A DNA stretch of 30,670 nt from Microbacteriaceae bacterium (lineage in GTDB: Bacteria; Actinomycetota; Actinomycetes; Actinomycetales; Microbacteriaceae): contig JAKONM010000333.1 of assembly GCA_022701925.1 (NCBI GenBank), forward strand, positions 1-30,670, read 5' to 3'. Below are positions 15,240-22,765 of the stretch, piece after piece. The notes under the pieces were generated by a model, which did no database searches, was not told the DNA's origin, and saw only the letters and a program-made list of their open reading frames with translations. The position numbers and the translations under genes were made by a program. Each line of letters starts with the position of its first letter. The first letter of the stretch is position 1.

Positions 15240-15590
15240 CTCGCGTCGACATCGACCAGCGGACGATGTGCTCCGGGTCGGAGAAGAAGGTGCGCAGCGG
15301 CGGCTCCTGGTTCCCGTGCCACCGCTCGACGTGCAGGAGCCGTCGCCGCAGCGCGCGGGTGACGAGGAGTACTGCCACTCGGTGATCCAGGTCCCCGATG
15401 CGGCCAGCGCGGCGACCTCCTTCTCGAAGGCGGGGTTGGGCGTCCAGCCGGCATGCCAGTGGAGCGCGTCGATCTCCACGTGCGGGACGTCGAGCACCGC
15501 CCCGATGCGCGCCGCCAGCGTCGTCTTCCCGCTGCCGGAGGCGCCGGCGACGAGGATCCGTCGCGGCGCAGCCGGGTCCGCCGCCGTCAC
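15240..15590 (-). pseudogene. Decayed P-loop nucleotide kinase (AAA_17/FlaR-like)
   Basis: The gap between uppS and glyS holds the wreck of a reverse-strand gene. From a GTG at 15590 the frame reads ILVAGASGSGKTTLAARIG (Walker A), then a DALHWHAGWTPNP substrate-type segment and GTWITEWQYSS, all typical of small adenylate-kinase-like proteins. Near 15362-15366 the frame breaks. The continuation is found in another frame (VTRALRRRLLHVERWHGN, then EPPLRTFFSDPEHIVRW), which is the normal end region of the same family. Roughly 25 residues that normally join the two parts are missing. No family-like stop follows, and the frame runs into uppS. So there is an internal deletion with frameshift and a truncated 3' end. 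Extent at the 3' side is approximate. Confidence 0.75.
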
Positions 15591-15623
15591 CCGGCCAGCA
15601 TGCCCGCGGCGGAGCGCCCCCGG

Positions 15624-15629
15624 TAGGGT
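15624..15629 (+). promoter_or_regulatory. -10 box of glyS
   Basis: TAGGGT lies 52 bases before the GTG, giving an expected RNA start near 15636 and a leader of about 46 bases. Confidence 0.5.
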
Positions 15630-15660
15630 CGTCGGCTGACACATCGGGGTCCGCAGCCGG

Positions 15661-15682
15661 CGGGTCCCAGACGGGAGACCCG
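15661..15682 (+). promoter_or_regulatory. Hairpin covering the glyS ribosome binding site
   Basis: CGGGTC (15661-15666) pairs with GACCCG (15677-15682), extended by two more pairs across one bulged A, with a 5-base loop. The 3' arm contains the GGGAGA ribosome binding site and the first base of the GTG start, so folding would limit initiation. Confidence 0.5.
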
Positions 15683-17064
15683 TGGCCGCCAGCTCGCTCG
15701 ACAGCGGCATCGCCCTCGCCAAGCGGCGGGGATTCGTGTTCCAGGCGGGTGAGATCTACGGCGGCTCGCGCTCCGCGTGGGACTACGGCCCCCTCGGCGT
15801 CGAGCTGAAGGAGAACATCAAGCGCCAGTGGTGGCGCTCGATGGTGCAGGGCCGCGACGACGTCGTCGGCCTGGACTCCGCCGTGATCCTGCCCCGCCAG
15901 GTGTGGGAGGCGTCCGGCCACGTCGAGGTCTTCAGCGACCCGCTGGTCGAGAGCCTGCACACGCACAAGCGCTACCGCGCCGACCACCTGCTCGAGGCGT
16001 ACGAGGCCAAGCACGGCCACCCGCCGGAGAACGGGCTGGCCGACATCCGGGACCCGGAGACCGGCCAGCCGGGCTCGTGGACCGAGCCGCGCGCCTTCTC
16101 CGGCCTGATGAAGACCTACCTGGGCCCCGTGGACGACGAGGCCGGAATGCACTACCTGCGCCCGGAGACGGCGCAGGGCATCTTCGTGAACTTCGCGAAC
16201 GTCGTGCAGTCGTCGCGCATGCGCCCGCCGTTCGGCATCGGCCAGATCGGCAAGAGCTTCCGCAACGAGATCACGCCCGGCAACTTCATCTTCCGCACGC
16301 GCGAGTTCGAGCAGATGGAGATGGAGTTCTTCGTCGAGCCGGGCACCGACGAGCAGTGGCACCAGTACTGGATCGACGAGTCGATGAAGTTCTACACCGA
16401 CCTCGGGATCGACCCGGAGAACCTGCGGTTCTACGAGCACCCGAAGGAGAAGCTGTCCCACTACTCCAAGCGCACCGTCGACGTGGAGTACCGGTTCGGC
16501 TTCACCGGCAGCCAGTGGGGCGAGCTGATGGGCATCGCGAACCGCACCGACTTCGACCTGTCGACGCACGCGGCGGCCAGCGGCAAGGACCTGTCGTTCT
16601 TCGACCAGGCCGCGAACACGCGCTGGACCCCCTTCGTGATCGAGCCCGCGTTCGGCCTGACCCGCGCGCTGATGGCCTTCCTGGTCGACGCCTACGCGGA
16701 GGACGAGGCGCCGAACACGAAGGGCGGCGTCGACAAGCGCACCGTGCTGCGGCTCGACCCGCGGCTGTCGCCGGTGAAGGCCGCGGTGCTGCCCCTCAGC
16801 CGCAACGAGCGGCTCAGCCCGCTGGCGAAGCAGGTGGCGGCCGACCTGCGGCGCAACTGGAACGTCGAGTTCGACGACGCGGGGGCGATCGGGCGCCGGT
16901 ACCGGCGGCAGGACGAGATCGGGACCCCGTTCTGCATCACCGTCGACTTCGACTCGCTGGACGACCGGTCGGTCACCGTGCGCGGCCGGGACACGATGCA
17001 GCAGGAGCGCGTGGGCCTCGACCGCCTGCAGGGCTACCTGGGCGAGGCGCTGGTCGGCGCCTGA
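15682..17064 (+). CDS. glyS: Glycine--tRNA ligase, homodimeric type
   Basis: Class II aminoacyl-tRNA synthetase that charges tRNA-Gly, cytoplasmic. The 460-aa length fits the single-chain (eukaryote-like, alpha2) form used by actinobacteria. The N-terminal KRRGFVFQAGEIYGG and WDYGPLGVELK segments are diagnostic. Motif 2 is FRNEITPGNFIFRTREFEQMEME (from about residue 193). Motif 3 is EPAFGLTRALMAFL (about 321-334). The C-terminal anticodon-binding domain starts near LSPVKAAVLPLSRNE. Start GTG at 15682 with GGGAGA a few bases upstream, inside a hairpin. It stands as a single gene with its own promoter. Confidence 0.97.
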   Translation: MAASSLDSGIALAKRRGFVFQAGEIYGGSRSAWDYGPLGVELKENIKRQWWRSMVQGRDDVVGLDSAVILPRQVWEASGHVEVFSDPLVESLHTHKRYRADHLLEAYEAKHGHPPENGLADIRDPETGQPGSWTEPRAFSGLMKTYLGPVDDEAGMHYLRPETAQGIFVNFANVVQSSRMRPPFGIGQIGKSFRNEITPGNFIFRTREFEQMEMEFFVEPGTDEQWHQYWIDESMKFYTDLGIDPENLRFYEHPKEKLSHYSKRTVDVEYRFGFTGSQWGELMGIANRTDFDLSTHAAASGKDLSFFDQAANTRWTPFVIEPAFGLTRALMAFLVDAYAEDEAPNTKGGVDKRTVLRLDPRLSPVKAAVLPLSRNERLSPLAKQVAADLRRNWNVEFDDAGAIGRRYRRQDEIGTPFCITVDFDSLDDRSVTVRGRDTMQQERVGLDRLQGYLGEALVGA

Positions 17065-17083
17065 CGTCCTGCCCCCGTGCGCC

Positions 17084-17121
17084 GCACGAGCAGCTGAACC
17101 GCGAGCCGAGCGCGCTCGTGC
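17084..17121 (+). terminator. Possible terminator of glyS
   Basis: An 8-bp stem GCACGAGC/GCTCGTGC (17084-17091 with 17114-17121) with a 22-base loop begins 20 bases after the glyS stop. The long loop and absent T-tract make it a weak call. Confidence 0.35.
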
Positions 17122-17171
17122 TGCGGAGCCGATCCACCGGTCCTCAGCGAGGGGGCGGTTGACTGAGCGCC

Positions 17172-17912
17172 GTGGTCGACCAGCAGCCCGCGCCCGAGCC
17201 CGTCTCGACGGCCGCCCGCCCGCTGCCTTCCCGAGCCGTCATCCAGCAGCACTGGCGCGACGCCGTCTTCCTGCACTGGCGCGTCGACCCCGCCGAGGTC
17301 GCGCCCTGGCTGCCCGCCGGCACCCGGCCCGACACGACGCCCGACGGCGCCTCCTGGGTCGGCCTGATCCCGTTCGTCCTCGAGCGCACCCGCTTCCCGC
17401 CGCTGCCGGTCGTGCCGTGGCTCGGCACCTTCGTCGAGGTCAACGTGCGCCTGTACGCCGTGGACGACGAGGGGCGGCGCAGCGTCGTGTTCCGGTCCCT
17501 CGACGCCCAGCACCTGCTGCCCGTGCTGGCAGCGCGCCTCGGGCTCGGCCTGCCGTACCGGTGGGCCCGGGCGCGCGCCGAGCGCGCGGGCGACGTGGTC
17601 TCGTACGCCGTCGAGCGCCTGGAGGGCGCCCGACCGCGGTCCGCCGTCGAGGTCCGCGTCGAGGACGGGGCGGTGGTCGGCGATCCGCTGGCGGACTTCC
17701 TCACCGCGCGCTGGGCCATGCACGTGCACCGTCTCGGACGCACGCGGTACTGGCGCAACGAGCACGAGGCGTGGCCGCTGCAGCGGGCGCGGCTGCTGCG
17801 CCTCGACGACGGCCTGCTCGCCGATGCGGGCTTCCCGGGCCTCGCCGACCGGGCGCCGGACTCGGTGCTCTACTCCTCCGGCGTCACGACCCGCTTCTCC
17901 GGCCCCTCGTGA
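17172..17912 (+). CDS. DUF2071 family protein (YqjF-like)
   Basis: A 246-aa protein of the DUF2071/YqjF family, which has an acetoacetate-decarboxylase-like fold but no proven reaction. Visible family features are HWRDAVFLHWRVDP near the start, the W-LPAGTRPDT segment, SWVGLIPFVLERTRFP, GTFVEVNVRLYAVDDEGRRSVVFRSLDA, and a late FLTARWAMHVHRLGRTRYWRNEHEAWPL segment. There is no signal peptide or membrane segment. Start GTG at 17172, with no good ribosome binding site. The stop overlaps the GTG of the flavoprotein gene (GTGA at 17909-17912), so the two form a coupled pair; a shared pathway is inferred, not shown. Confidence 0.82.
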   Translation: MVDQQPAPEPVSTAARPLPSRAVIQQHWRDAVFLHWRVDPAEVAPWLPAGTRPDTTPDGASWVGLIPFVLERTRFPPLPVVPWLGTFVEVNVRLYAVDDEGRRSVVFRSLDAQHLLPVLAARLGLGLPYRWARARAERAGDVVSYAVERLEGARPRSAVEVRVEDGAVVGDPLADFLTARWAMHVHRLGRTRYWRNEHEAWPLQRARLLRLDDGLLADAGFPGLADRAPDSVLYSSGVTTRFSGPS

Positions 17913-19018
17913 CCGCGGACGGCGAGCGCTGGGACGTCGTGGTGGTCGGCGCCGGGCCCGCGGGGTCCAGCGCGGCCCGCGCCGCGGCGGAGGCCGGGGC
18001 CCGGGTCCTGCTGCTCGACGCGGCCCGCTTCCCCCGGTACAAGACCTGCGGCGGCGGGCTGCTCGGAGGCTCGCTCGACCTGCTGCCCCCGCGGGCGCTG
18101 GCGGTCGTGGAGCGGCGCGTCGCGACCGCCTCCTTCTCCCTGCGCGGCGGGCCGCGGCGGCGGGTGCGCTCGACGCGTCCCTTCCTGGCGCTGGTGCAGC
18201 GGGACCGCCTCGACCAGGCGCTCGTCGAGGCCGCGGTCGAGGCCGGCGCCGTGTTCCGGGACGGCCACCGCGTGACGCGGCTCGAGCAGGACGACGCCGG
18301 GGTGCGCCTCTCCGGCCCCTCCGGCACCCTGCTGGCCGGCGCGGTGGTCGGCGCGGACGGCTCGGCCGGGGTGACGGCGCGGCACGTCGGCGTGCGGTTC
18401 GCCCGGTCGGACCTGGGCCTGGAGGTCGAGCTGGCGGGCGCGGACGCGGGTTGGAGCGATCGCGTGCACCTGGACTGGGGCGCGGACCCCGGCACCTACG
18501 GCTGGGTCTTCCCGAAGGCGGACCGTCTCACCGTGGGCGTGATCCAGCGGAAGGGCGAGGGGGCGGCGACCCGCGCCTACCTGGCTCGCCTGCTCGACGG
18601 GCTCGGCCTGGCCGACCGCGAGGTGCTGCACGAGTCCGGCCACCTGACCCGGTGGCGCGAGCCCGGTTCACCGGTGCGCCGCGGCCGGGTGCTGGTCGCC
18701 GGGGACGCGGCGGGCCTGCTGGAGCCGTGGACGCGGGAGGGCATCTCGTTCGCGCTGCGGTCCGGCCTGGCTGCCGGACGCGCGGCGGCGGGCGGCGAGG
18801 CGGGCCTGCGGCAGTACGAGCAGCAGGTCGAGCAGGATCTGGAGCCGGAGCAGCGGTCGGGCGCCCGCCTGCTGCGGCTCTTCGAGCGCGCGCCCGGCCT
18901 CGTCCACCTGCTGGTCACCCGGAACGGCCGCGCGGCCCGGTTCTTCGTGCGCTTCTGCCGCGGCGAGGTCGCGCTGCCGCACCGCCGACCGCGGCGGGGC
19001 GAGCGCGTCAGGCGCTGA
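17909..19018 (+). CDS. FAD-dependent oxidoreductase, geranylgeranyl reductase family
   Basis: A 369-aa flavoprotein. The FAD-binding GAGPAGSSAA motif is at residues ~14-23, the family's RYKTCGGGL segment at ~44-51, and the second FAD motif VLVAGDAAGLLEPWTREGI in the C-terminal third. This is the pattern of geranylgeranyl reductases, which saturate isoprenoid chains of quinones or lipids; related monooxygenases share the fold, so the substrate is uncertain. The GTG at 17909 overlaps the DUF2071 stop. The last 11 bases overlap the end of the reverse-strand YbaK-type gene. Menaquinone or polar-lipid side-chain reduction would be a plausible role in an actinobacterium. Confidence 0.86.
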   Translation: MTADGERWDVVVVGAGPAGSSAARAAAEAGARVLLLDAARFPRYKTCGGGLLGGSLDLLPPRALAVVERRVATASFSLRGGPRRRVRSTRPFLALVQRDRLDQALVEAAVEAGAVFRDGHRVTRLEQDDAGVRLSGPSGTLLAGAVVGADGSAGVTARHVGVRFARSDLGLEVELAGADAGWSDRVHLDWGADPGTYGWVFPKADRLTVGVIQRKGEGAATRAYLARLLDGLGLADREVLHESGHLTRWREPGSPVRRGRVLVAGDAAGLLEPWTREGISFALRSGLAAGRAAAGGEAGLRQYEQQVEQDLEPEQRSGARLLRLFERAPGLVHLLVTRNGRAARFFVRFCRGEVALPHRRPRRGERVRR

Positions 19019-19462
19019 TGTCGGCGACCGTCGCGCCCAGCGCGGCGACGAGCGCGCCGGCGTCGACGAAGGCGCTGAAGCCGTGCGCGCCGGCGCCCAT
19101 CGCCACGCGCCCGGCGATCCGCTCGTCCGCGAACACCGGCCAGGCGGTGCTGCTGCCCAGCGGCGTGATCGTCCCGCGCTCGTAGCCGGTCGCGGCCAGC
19201 GCCTCGTCGGCGCTCGGCAGGCGCAGCTTGTTCACGCCCACGGCGGCCCGCAGCCGCGCCCAGGCGATCTGCGGTCGCCCGGCACCAGCGCGAACAGGAA
19301 GGTGCCGTCGCTGCGCGCCACCACCAGCGACTTCACGATCGACGACGGCTCCAGGCCCAGCAGCGCGGCGGCGCCCTCCAGCGAGTCCGCCGCGGGCCGC
19401 TGCACCAGCTCGACCTCCAGGCCGAGCGCCTCGGCCGCCGCCACGACCCGCTCGCTGCCCAT
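19008..19462 (-). pseudogene. YbaK/ProX-type aminoacyl-tRNA deacylase, frameshifted
   Basis: The reverse-strand frame from the ATG at 19462 gives MGSERVVAAAEALGLEVELV and continues to SSIVKSLVVARSDGTFLFALVPGDR, which is the N-terminal half of a YbaK-family deacylase with its conserved Lys. It then shifts out of frame near 19271. The rest (VNKLRLPSADEALAATGYE, then GTITPLGSSTAWPVFADE and GAGAHGFSAFVDA) lies in the next frame and ends at 19008. Adding one base at 19271 (a C on the coding strand) restores an unbroken ~151-aa protein of normal length. It is either a true inactivating mutation or a sequencing/assembly error. A TACCGT -10 box lies 6 bases before the ATG (leaderless). The family removes mischarged amino acids from tRNA. 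Confidence 0.82.
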
Positions 19463-19468
19463 GCCGCC

Positions 19469-19478
19469 ACGGTACGGG
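19469..19478. promoter_or_regulatory. Overlapping divergent -10 boxes (ybaK-type gene and frnE-type gene)
   Basis: Reverse-strand TACCGT (19469-19474) and forward TACGGG (19473-19478) share two bases. Each stands about 6-7 bases from an ATG (19462 reverse, 19486 forward). The forward box lacks the final T and is weaker. Confidence 0.4.
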
Positions 19479-19518
19479 AGCGGGAATGGACGGAGGGGGA
19501 CGTCGGTTCCCGCACCTC

Positions 19519-20175
19519 GTGACGGATCCCGTGAAGGTCGACGTCTGGTCCGACGTCGCGTGCCCCTGGTGCTACATCGGCAAGCGCCGCTTCGAGGCGG
19601 GCGTCGCCGCCTCCGGCGTGCCGGTCGAGGTCGAGTACCACTCCTTCGAGCTGTCGCCCGACACCCCGGTGGACTTCGAGGGCAGCGCCGTCGAGTTCCT
19701 CTCCGGCCACAAGGGCATCCCGCTCGAGAAGGCCAGGGCGATGACCGACCAGGTGACCGCGATCGCGGCGGAGGTCGGCCTGGGCTACCGCTACGACGAC
19801 ATCCGGCACACGAAGACGCTGCTGGCCCACGAGCTGCTGCACCACGCGAAGGCGCAGGGCAGGCAGCTGGAGACCGCGGAGGCGCTGTTCCGCGCCTACT
19901 TCGTCGACGGCGGCCACATCGGCCACGTGGACGACCTGGTCGCGCTCGCGGAGTCGGTCGGGCTCGACGGCGACGCGGCCCGCGCCGCGCTGACCGACCA
20001 CCGGTACGCCGGCGACGTGCAGGCGGACCTGGCGCAGGCGGTCGCCCACGGCATCCAGGGCGTGCCCTTCTTCGTGATCGAAGGGCGCTACGGCGTCTCG
20101 GGCGCGCAGCCGTCCGAGGTGTTCGCCGGCGCGCTGACGCAGGTCGCGACGGAGCAGTCGGCGGGCGCCAGGTGA
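19519..20175 (+). CDS. DsbA family oxidoreductase, FrnE-like
   Basis: A 218-aa thioredoxin-fold protein with an inserted helical domain, of the FrnE/2-hydroxychromene-isomerase-like DsbA group. The N-terminal strand VKVDVWSDVACPWCYIGKRRFE holds the CPWC redox pair at C15/C18. The C-terminal part has the cis-Pro loop GVPFFVIEGRYGVSGAQP. No signal peptide is seen, so it is likely cytoplasmic. FrnE-type proteins act as disulfide isomerases in oxidative stress. The start is uncertain: GTG 19519 gives the family-like (M)TDPVKVDVWSD, while the in-frame ATG at 19486 fits the -10 box at 19473-19478. The stop overlaps the GTG of a 36-aa ORF. Confidence 0.9.
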   Translation: MTDPVKVDVWSDVACPWCYIGKRRFEAGVAASGVPVEVEYHSFELSPDTPVDFEGSAVEFLSGHKGIPLEKARAMTDQVTAIAAEVGLGYRYDDIRHTKTLLAHELLHHAKAQGRQLETAEALFRAYFVDGGHIGHVDDLVALAESVGLDGDAARAALTDHRYAGDVQADLAQAVAHGIQGVPFFVIEGRYGVSGAQPSEVFAGALTQVATEQSAGAR

Positions 20176-20282
20176 CCGGACCGCGTCCGATCGTCCCGTT
20201 CACGATGCTGGCGGCGAGCGGTCCCGCCTGCGAGGGCGACGACTGCCTGCCCGCTGCCGCGCTCGAAGCGGCGGAGGCCTGA
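20172..20282 (+). CDS. Unrecognised 36-aa ORF overlapping the frnE-type stop
   Basis: A small ORF begins at GTG 20172, overlapping the upstream stop as GTGA, the same coupling used between other gene pairs here. It ends at 20282, just before a large hairpin. The product starts VTGPRPIVPFTMLAASGPAC and carries two cysteines in the pattern CEGDDC, then an Ala/Glu-rich tail. No ribosome binding site other than coupling, no signal peptide and no known family could be recognised. The exact fit between stop overlap and terminator argues for a real gene, and the CxxxxC pair beside a disulfide oxidoreductase is suggestive. Chance is possible in GC-rich DNA. Confidence 0.45.
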   Translation: MTGPRPIVPFTMLAASGPACEGDDCLPAAALEAAEA

Positions 20283-20289
20283 GCCGCAC

Positions 20290-20330
20290 CGGACGGGCGA
20301 CGCCGTGCATGACGGTGTCCGCCCGGTCCG
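20290..20330 (+). terminator. Large hairpin after the frnE-type operon
   Basis: About 17 bp pair. The outer arm 20290-20299 pairs with 20320-20330 (one bulged G), and the inner arm 20300-20306 pairs with 20312-20318 (one G-U), around a 5-base loop. It starts 8 bases after the 36-aa ORF and ends just before the dus -10 box. Confidence 0.7.
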
Positions 20331-20331
20331 C

Positions 20332-20337
20332 GAGAAT
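20332..20337 (+). promoter_or_regulatory. -10 box of dus
   Basis: GAGAAT lies exactly 6 bases before the GTG at 20344, so the mRNA is expected to start on the start codon. It is directly behind the hairpin at 20290-20330. Confidence 0.5.
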
Positions 20338-20343
20338 GGCCCC

Positions 20344-21513
20344 GTGACCACGGCACTCGCGCCCGCGCCCGCGTTGCGCATCGGGCCCCTCGAGCTGGAC
20401 GTGCCGGTGGTGCTGGCGCCGATGGCGGGCATCACCAACACGGCGTTCCGGCGGCTGTGCCGCGAGTACGGCGCCGGCCTGTACGTCAGCGAGATGATCA
20501 CCAGTCGCGCGCTCGTGGAGCGCACCAGGGAGTCGATGCGGCTGATCCGCTTCCACCCCGACGAGACCACGCGGTCCGTGCAGCTGTACGGCGTCGACCC
20601 CGCCACGGTCGAGGCTGCGGTGACGATGCTGCGCGAGGAGGACCGCGCCGACCACGTCGACCTGAACTTCGGCTGCCCGGTGCCCAAGGTGACGCGTCGC
20701 GGCGGCGGGTCCGCGCTGCCCTGGAAGCTCGACCTGTTCCGCGACATCGTCGAGCGGGCCGTCCGCGCCGCCGGTCCGCTGCCGCTGACGATCAAGATGC
20801 GCAAGGGCATCGACGCCGACCACCTGACCTACCTGGAGGCGGGGCGCATCGCCGAGGGCGCCGGCGTCGCCTCCATCGCGCTGCACGGGCGCACCGCCGC
20901 CGACTTCTACTCCGGCCACGCCGACTGGAGTGCGATCGCGCGCCTCAAGGAGGCCGTCACCGGCGTGCCCGTGCTGGGCAACGGCGACATCTGGAGCGCG
21001 GGCGACGCCCTGCGGATGATGGCGGAGACGGGCTGCGACGGCGTGGTCGTCGGCCGAGGCTGCCTGGGCCGCCCCTGGCTGTTCGGCGACCTGGCCGCCG
21101 CGTTCGGCACGGGGGAGGCGCCGCCGCAGCCGAGCCTCGGCGACGTGGCCCGCGCGTTCCGCCGGCACGCGCAGCTGCAGGTCGAGTTCTTCGGCGACGA
21201 CGAGGACGGCGGCGTGCACCGCGGCTGCCGGGACATCCGCAAGCACGTCGCCTGGTACTTCAAGGGCTACGCCGTCGGCGGCGACCTGCGCGCGCAGCTG
21301 GCGCAGGTGGAGACCCTCGAGCAGCTGGACGGGCTGCTGGCCCGCCTCGACCACGACCAGCCGTATCCGGGCGAGGCGGCGGAGGGGCAGCGCGGCCGCG
21401 CCGGCAGCCCGAAGTCGCCGACGCTGCCGGACCGCTGGCTGGAGTCCCGCACGGTGGACGCCGCGGCGCGGGAGCACCTCGCCGGTGCGGAGCTGGACTC
21501 CAGCGGTGGCTGA
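20344..21513 (+). CDS. dus: tRNA-dihydrouridine synthase
   Basis: FMN- and NADPH-dependent enzyme that reduces uridines in the tRNA D-loop. The protein is 389 aa. The TIM-barrel signatures are LAPMAGITNTAFRRLCREYG (residues ~24-43), SEMITSRALV, VQLYGVDP and the catalytic-cysteine motif DLNFGCPVPKVTRRGGGSALP (C111). KMRKGID, LHGRT, GNGDIWSAGDALRMM and VVVGRGCLGRPW follow. The C-terminal helical domain (CRDIRKHVAWYFKGY) binds tRNA. It is of the DusB-like branch found in actinobacteria. Leaderless GTG start. The stop overlaps the dgt start by 8 bases, so the two are coupled. Confidence 0.95.
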   Translation: MTTALAPAPALRIGPLELDVPVVLAPMAGITNTAFRRLCREYGAGLYVSEMITSRALVERTRESMRLIRFHPDETTRSVQLYGVDPATVEAAVTMLREEDRADHVDLNFGCPVPKVTRRGGGSALPWKLDLFRDIVERAVRAAGPLPLTIKMRKGIDADHLTYLEAGRIAEGAGVASIALHGRTAADFYSGHADWSAIARLKEAVTGVPVLGNGDIWSAGDALRMMAETGCDGVVVGRGCLGRPWLFGDLAAAFGTGEAPPQPSLGDVARAFRRHAQLQVEFFGDDEDGGVHRGCRDIRKHVAWYFKGYAVGGDLRAQLAQVETLEQLDGLLARLDHDQPYPGEAAEGQRGRAGSPKSPTLPDRWLESRTVDAAAREHLAGAELDSSGG

Positions 21514-22765
21514 GGCCGAGCAGGCGACCGATCGCGGCTACGGCGAGGCGGACCGCGAGCGCTGGCTGCCCGAGCAGCACTCCTCGCGCCGCAGCGATTT
21601 CGCTCGCGACCGTGCGCGGCTGCTGCACTCCGGCGCGCTGCGCCGCCTGGCCGCCAAGACGCAGGTGCTGTCGCCGACCATGGGGCTCGACTTCGCGCGC
21701 ACCCGCCTGACGCACTCGCTGGAGGTCGCGCAGGTCGGCCGCGAGCTGGCCGGCAGCCTCAGCCTCGCGGCCGACGTGGTCGACACCGCCTGCCTGGCGC
21801 ACGACCTGGGGCACCCTCCCTTCGGCCACAACGGTGAGCGCGCGCTGAACGAGTGGTGCGCCGACATCGGCGGCTTCGAGGGCAACGCGCAGTCGCTGCG
21901 GCTGCTCACCCGGCTGGAGCCCAAGGTGTTCGGCGATGACGGCAGCGCCTACGGCCTGAACCTGACGCGCGCCAGCCTGGACGCCAGCCTCAAGTACCCC
22001 TGGGGCCTGGACGCCCCGGTCGGCGACCCCAGCGGGCGCAGCAAGTTCGGCTACTACCCGGACGACGAGCCCGCCTTCGCCTGGCTGCGGCAGGACGCGC
22101 CCGACCGGCGGCCGTGCATCGAGGCGCAGGTCATGGACCTCTCCGACGACATCGCCTACTCCGTGCACGACTTCGAGGACGCGGTCGTCGGCGGCTCGGT
22201 CGACGTCGCCGCCCTGCGCTCGAACGCGTCGCAGCGCACGGTCGTCGGCGCCATGCACGCCTGGGTCGGCGGCGCCTTCGACCAGGACGAGCTGGTGGAG
22301 GCGCTGCACCGCCTGCGCGCCACGGACGCCTGGATCACGGAGTGGGACGGCTCCCGCCGGGCGCACGGCGCGCTGAAGAACCTGACCAGCCAGCTGATCG
22401 GCCGGTTCGCCGGAGCGGCCACGACCGCGACCCGCCGGGCGCACCCCGCCGGCGAGCTGGTGCGCTTCGGCGCCGACGTGCACGTGCCGCGCGGCATCCA
22501 GGCCGAGATCGCCGCGCTGAAGGGCATCGTGGCCGCGTTCGTCATGGCGAACGACGTGCGTCAGCCGGTCTACGTGCAGCAGCGCGAGCTGCTGCAGCAG
22601 CTGGCCGACGTGCTGCTGCAGCAGCCGCAGCACCTGGACACGGCGTTCGCGGCCGATTGGGCGCTGACCGACGACGACGGGGTGCGCAAGCGCGTGGTGG
22701 TCGACCAGGTCGCCAGCCTCACCGACCAGTCCGCGCTCGCATGGCACGCCCGGCTGGTCGGCTGA
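21506..22765 (+). CDS. dgt: Deoxyguanosinetriphosphate triphosphohydrolase
   Basis: HD-domain enzyme that cleaves dNTPs to the nucleoside and triphosphate. The protein is 419 aa from the GTG at 21506, which overlaps the dus stop; the GTG at 21485 is an alternative. The metal site is visible as RTRLTHSLEV (H70) and CLAHDLGHPPFGHNGERAL (H99/D100 and following His). The third region is EAQVMDLSDDIAYSVHDFED. The R-RSDFARDRARLLHS lead-in is typical of actinobacterial Dgt. Its end overlaps the next gene by 25 bases. Position between dus and dnaG is the common actinobacterial order. Confidence 0.95.
   Translation: MAEAEQATDRGYGEADRERWLPEQHSSRRSDFARDRARLLHSGALRRLAAKTQVLSPTMGLDFARTRLTHSLEVAQVGRELAGSLSLAADVVDTACLAHDLGHPPFGHNGERALNEWCADIGGFEGNAQSLRLLTRLEPKVFGDDGSAYGLNLTRASLDASLKYPWGLDAPVGDPSGRSKFGYYPDDEPAFAWLRQDAPDRRPCIEAQVMDLSDDIAYSVHDFEDAVVGGSVDVAALRSNASQRTVVGAMHAWVGGAFDQDELVEALHRLRATDAWITEWDGSRRAHGALKNLTSQLIGRFAGAATTATRRAHPAGELVRFGADVHVPRGIQAEIAALKGIVAAFVMANDVRQPVYVQQRELLQQLADVLLQQPQHLDTAFAADWALTDDDGVRKRVVVDQVASLTDQSALAWHARLVG

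Noticed and set aside
15636..15681. T-box riboswitch before glyS
   Set aside because: The leader is only about 46 bases and has no room for the specifier stem or antiterminator with a TGGN bulge.
22580..22640. CTG/CAG-rich repeat inside dgt
   Set aside because: Codes for Leu/Gln runs (LLQQL, LLQQPQ) within a conserved helical part of the protein; codon bias explains it, not a separate repeat element.
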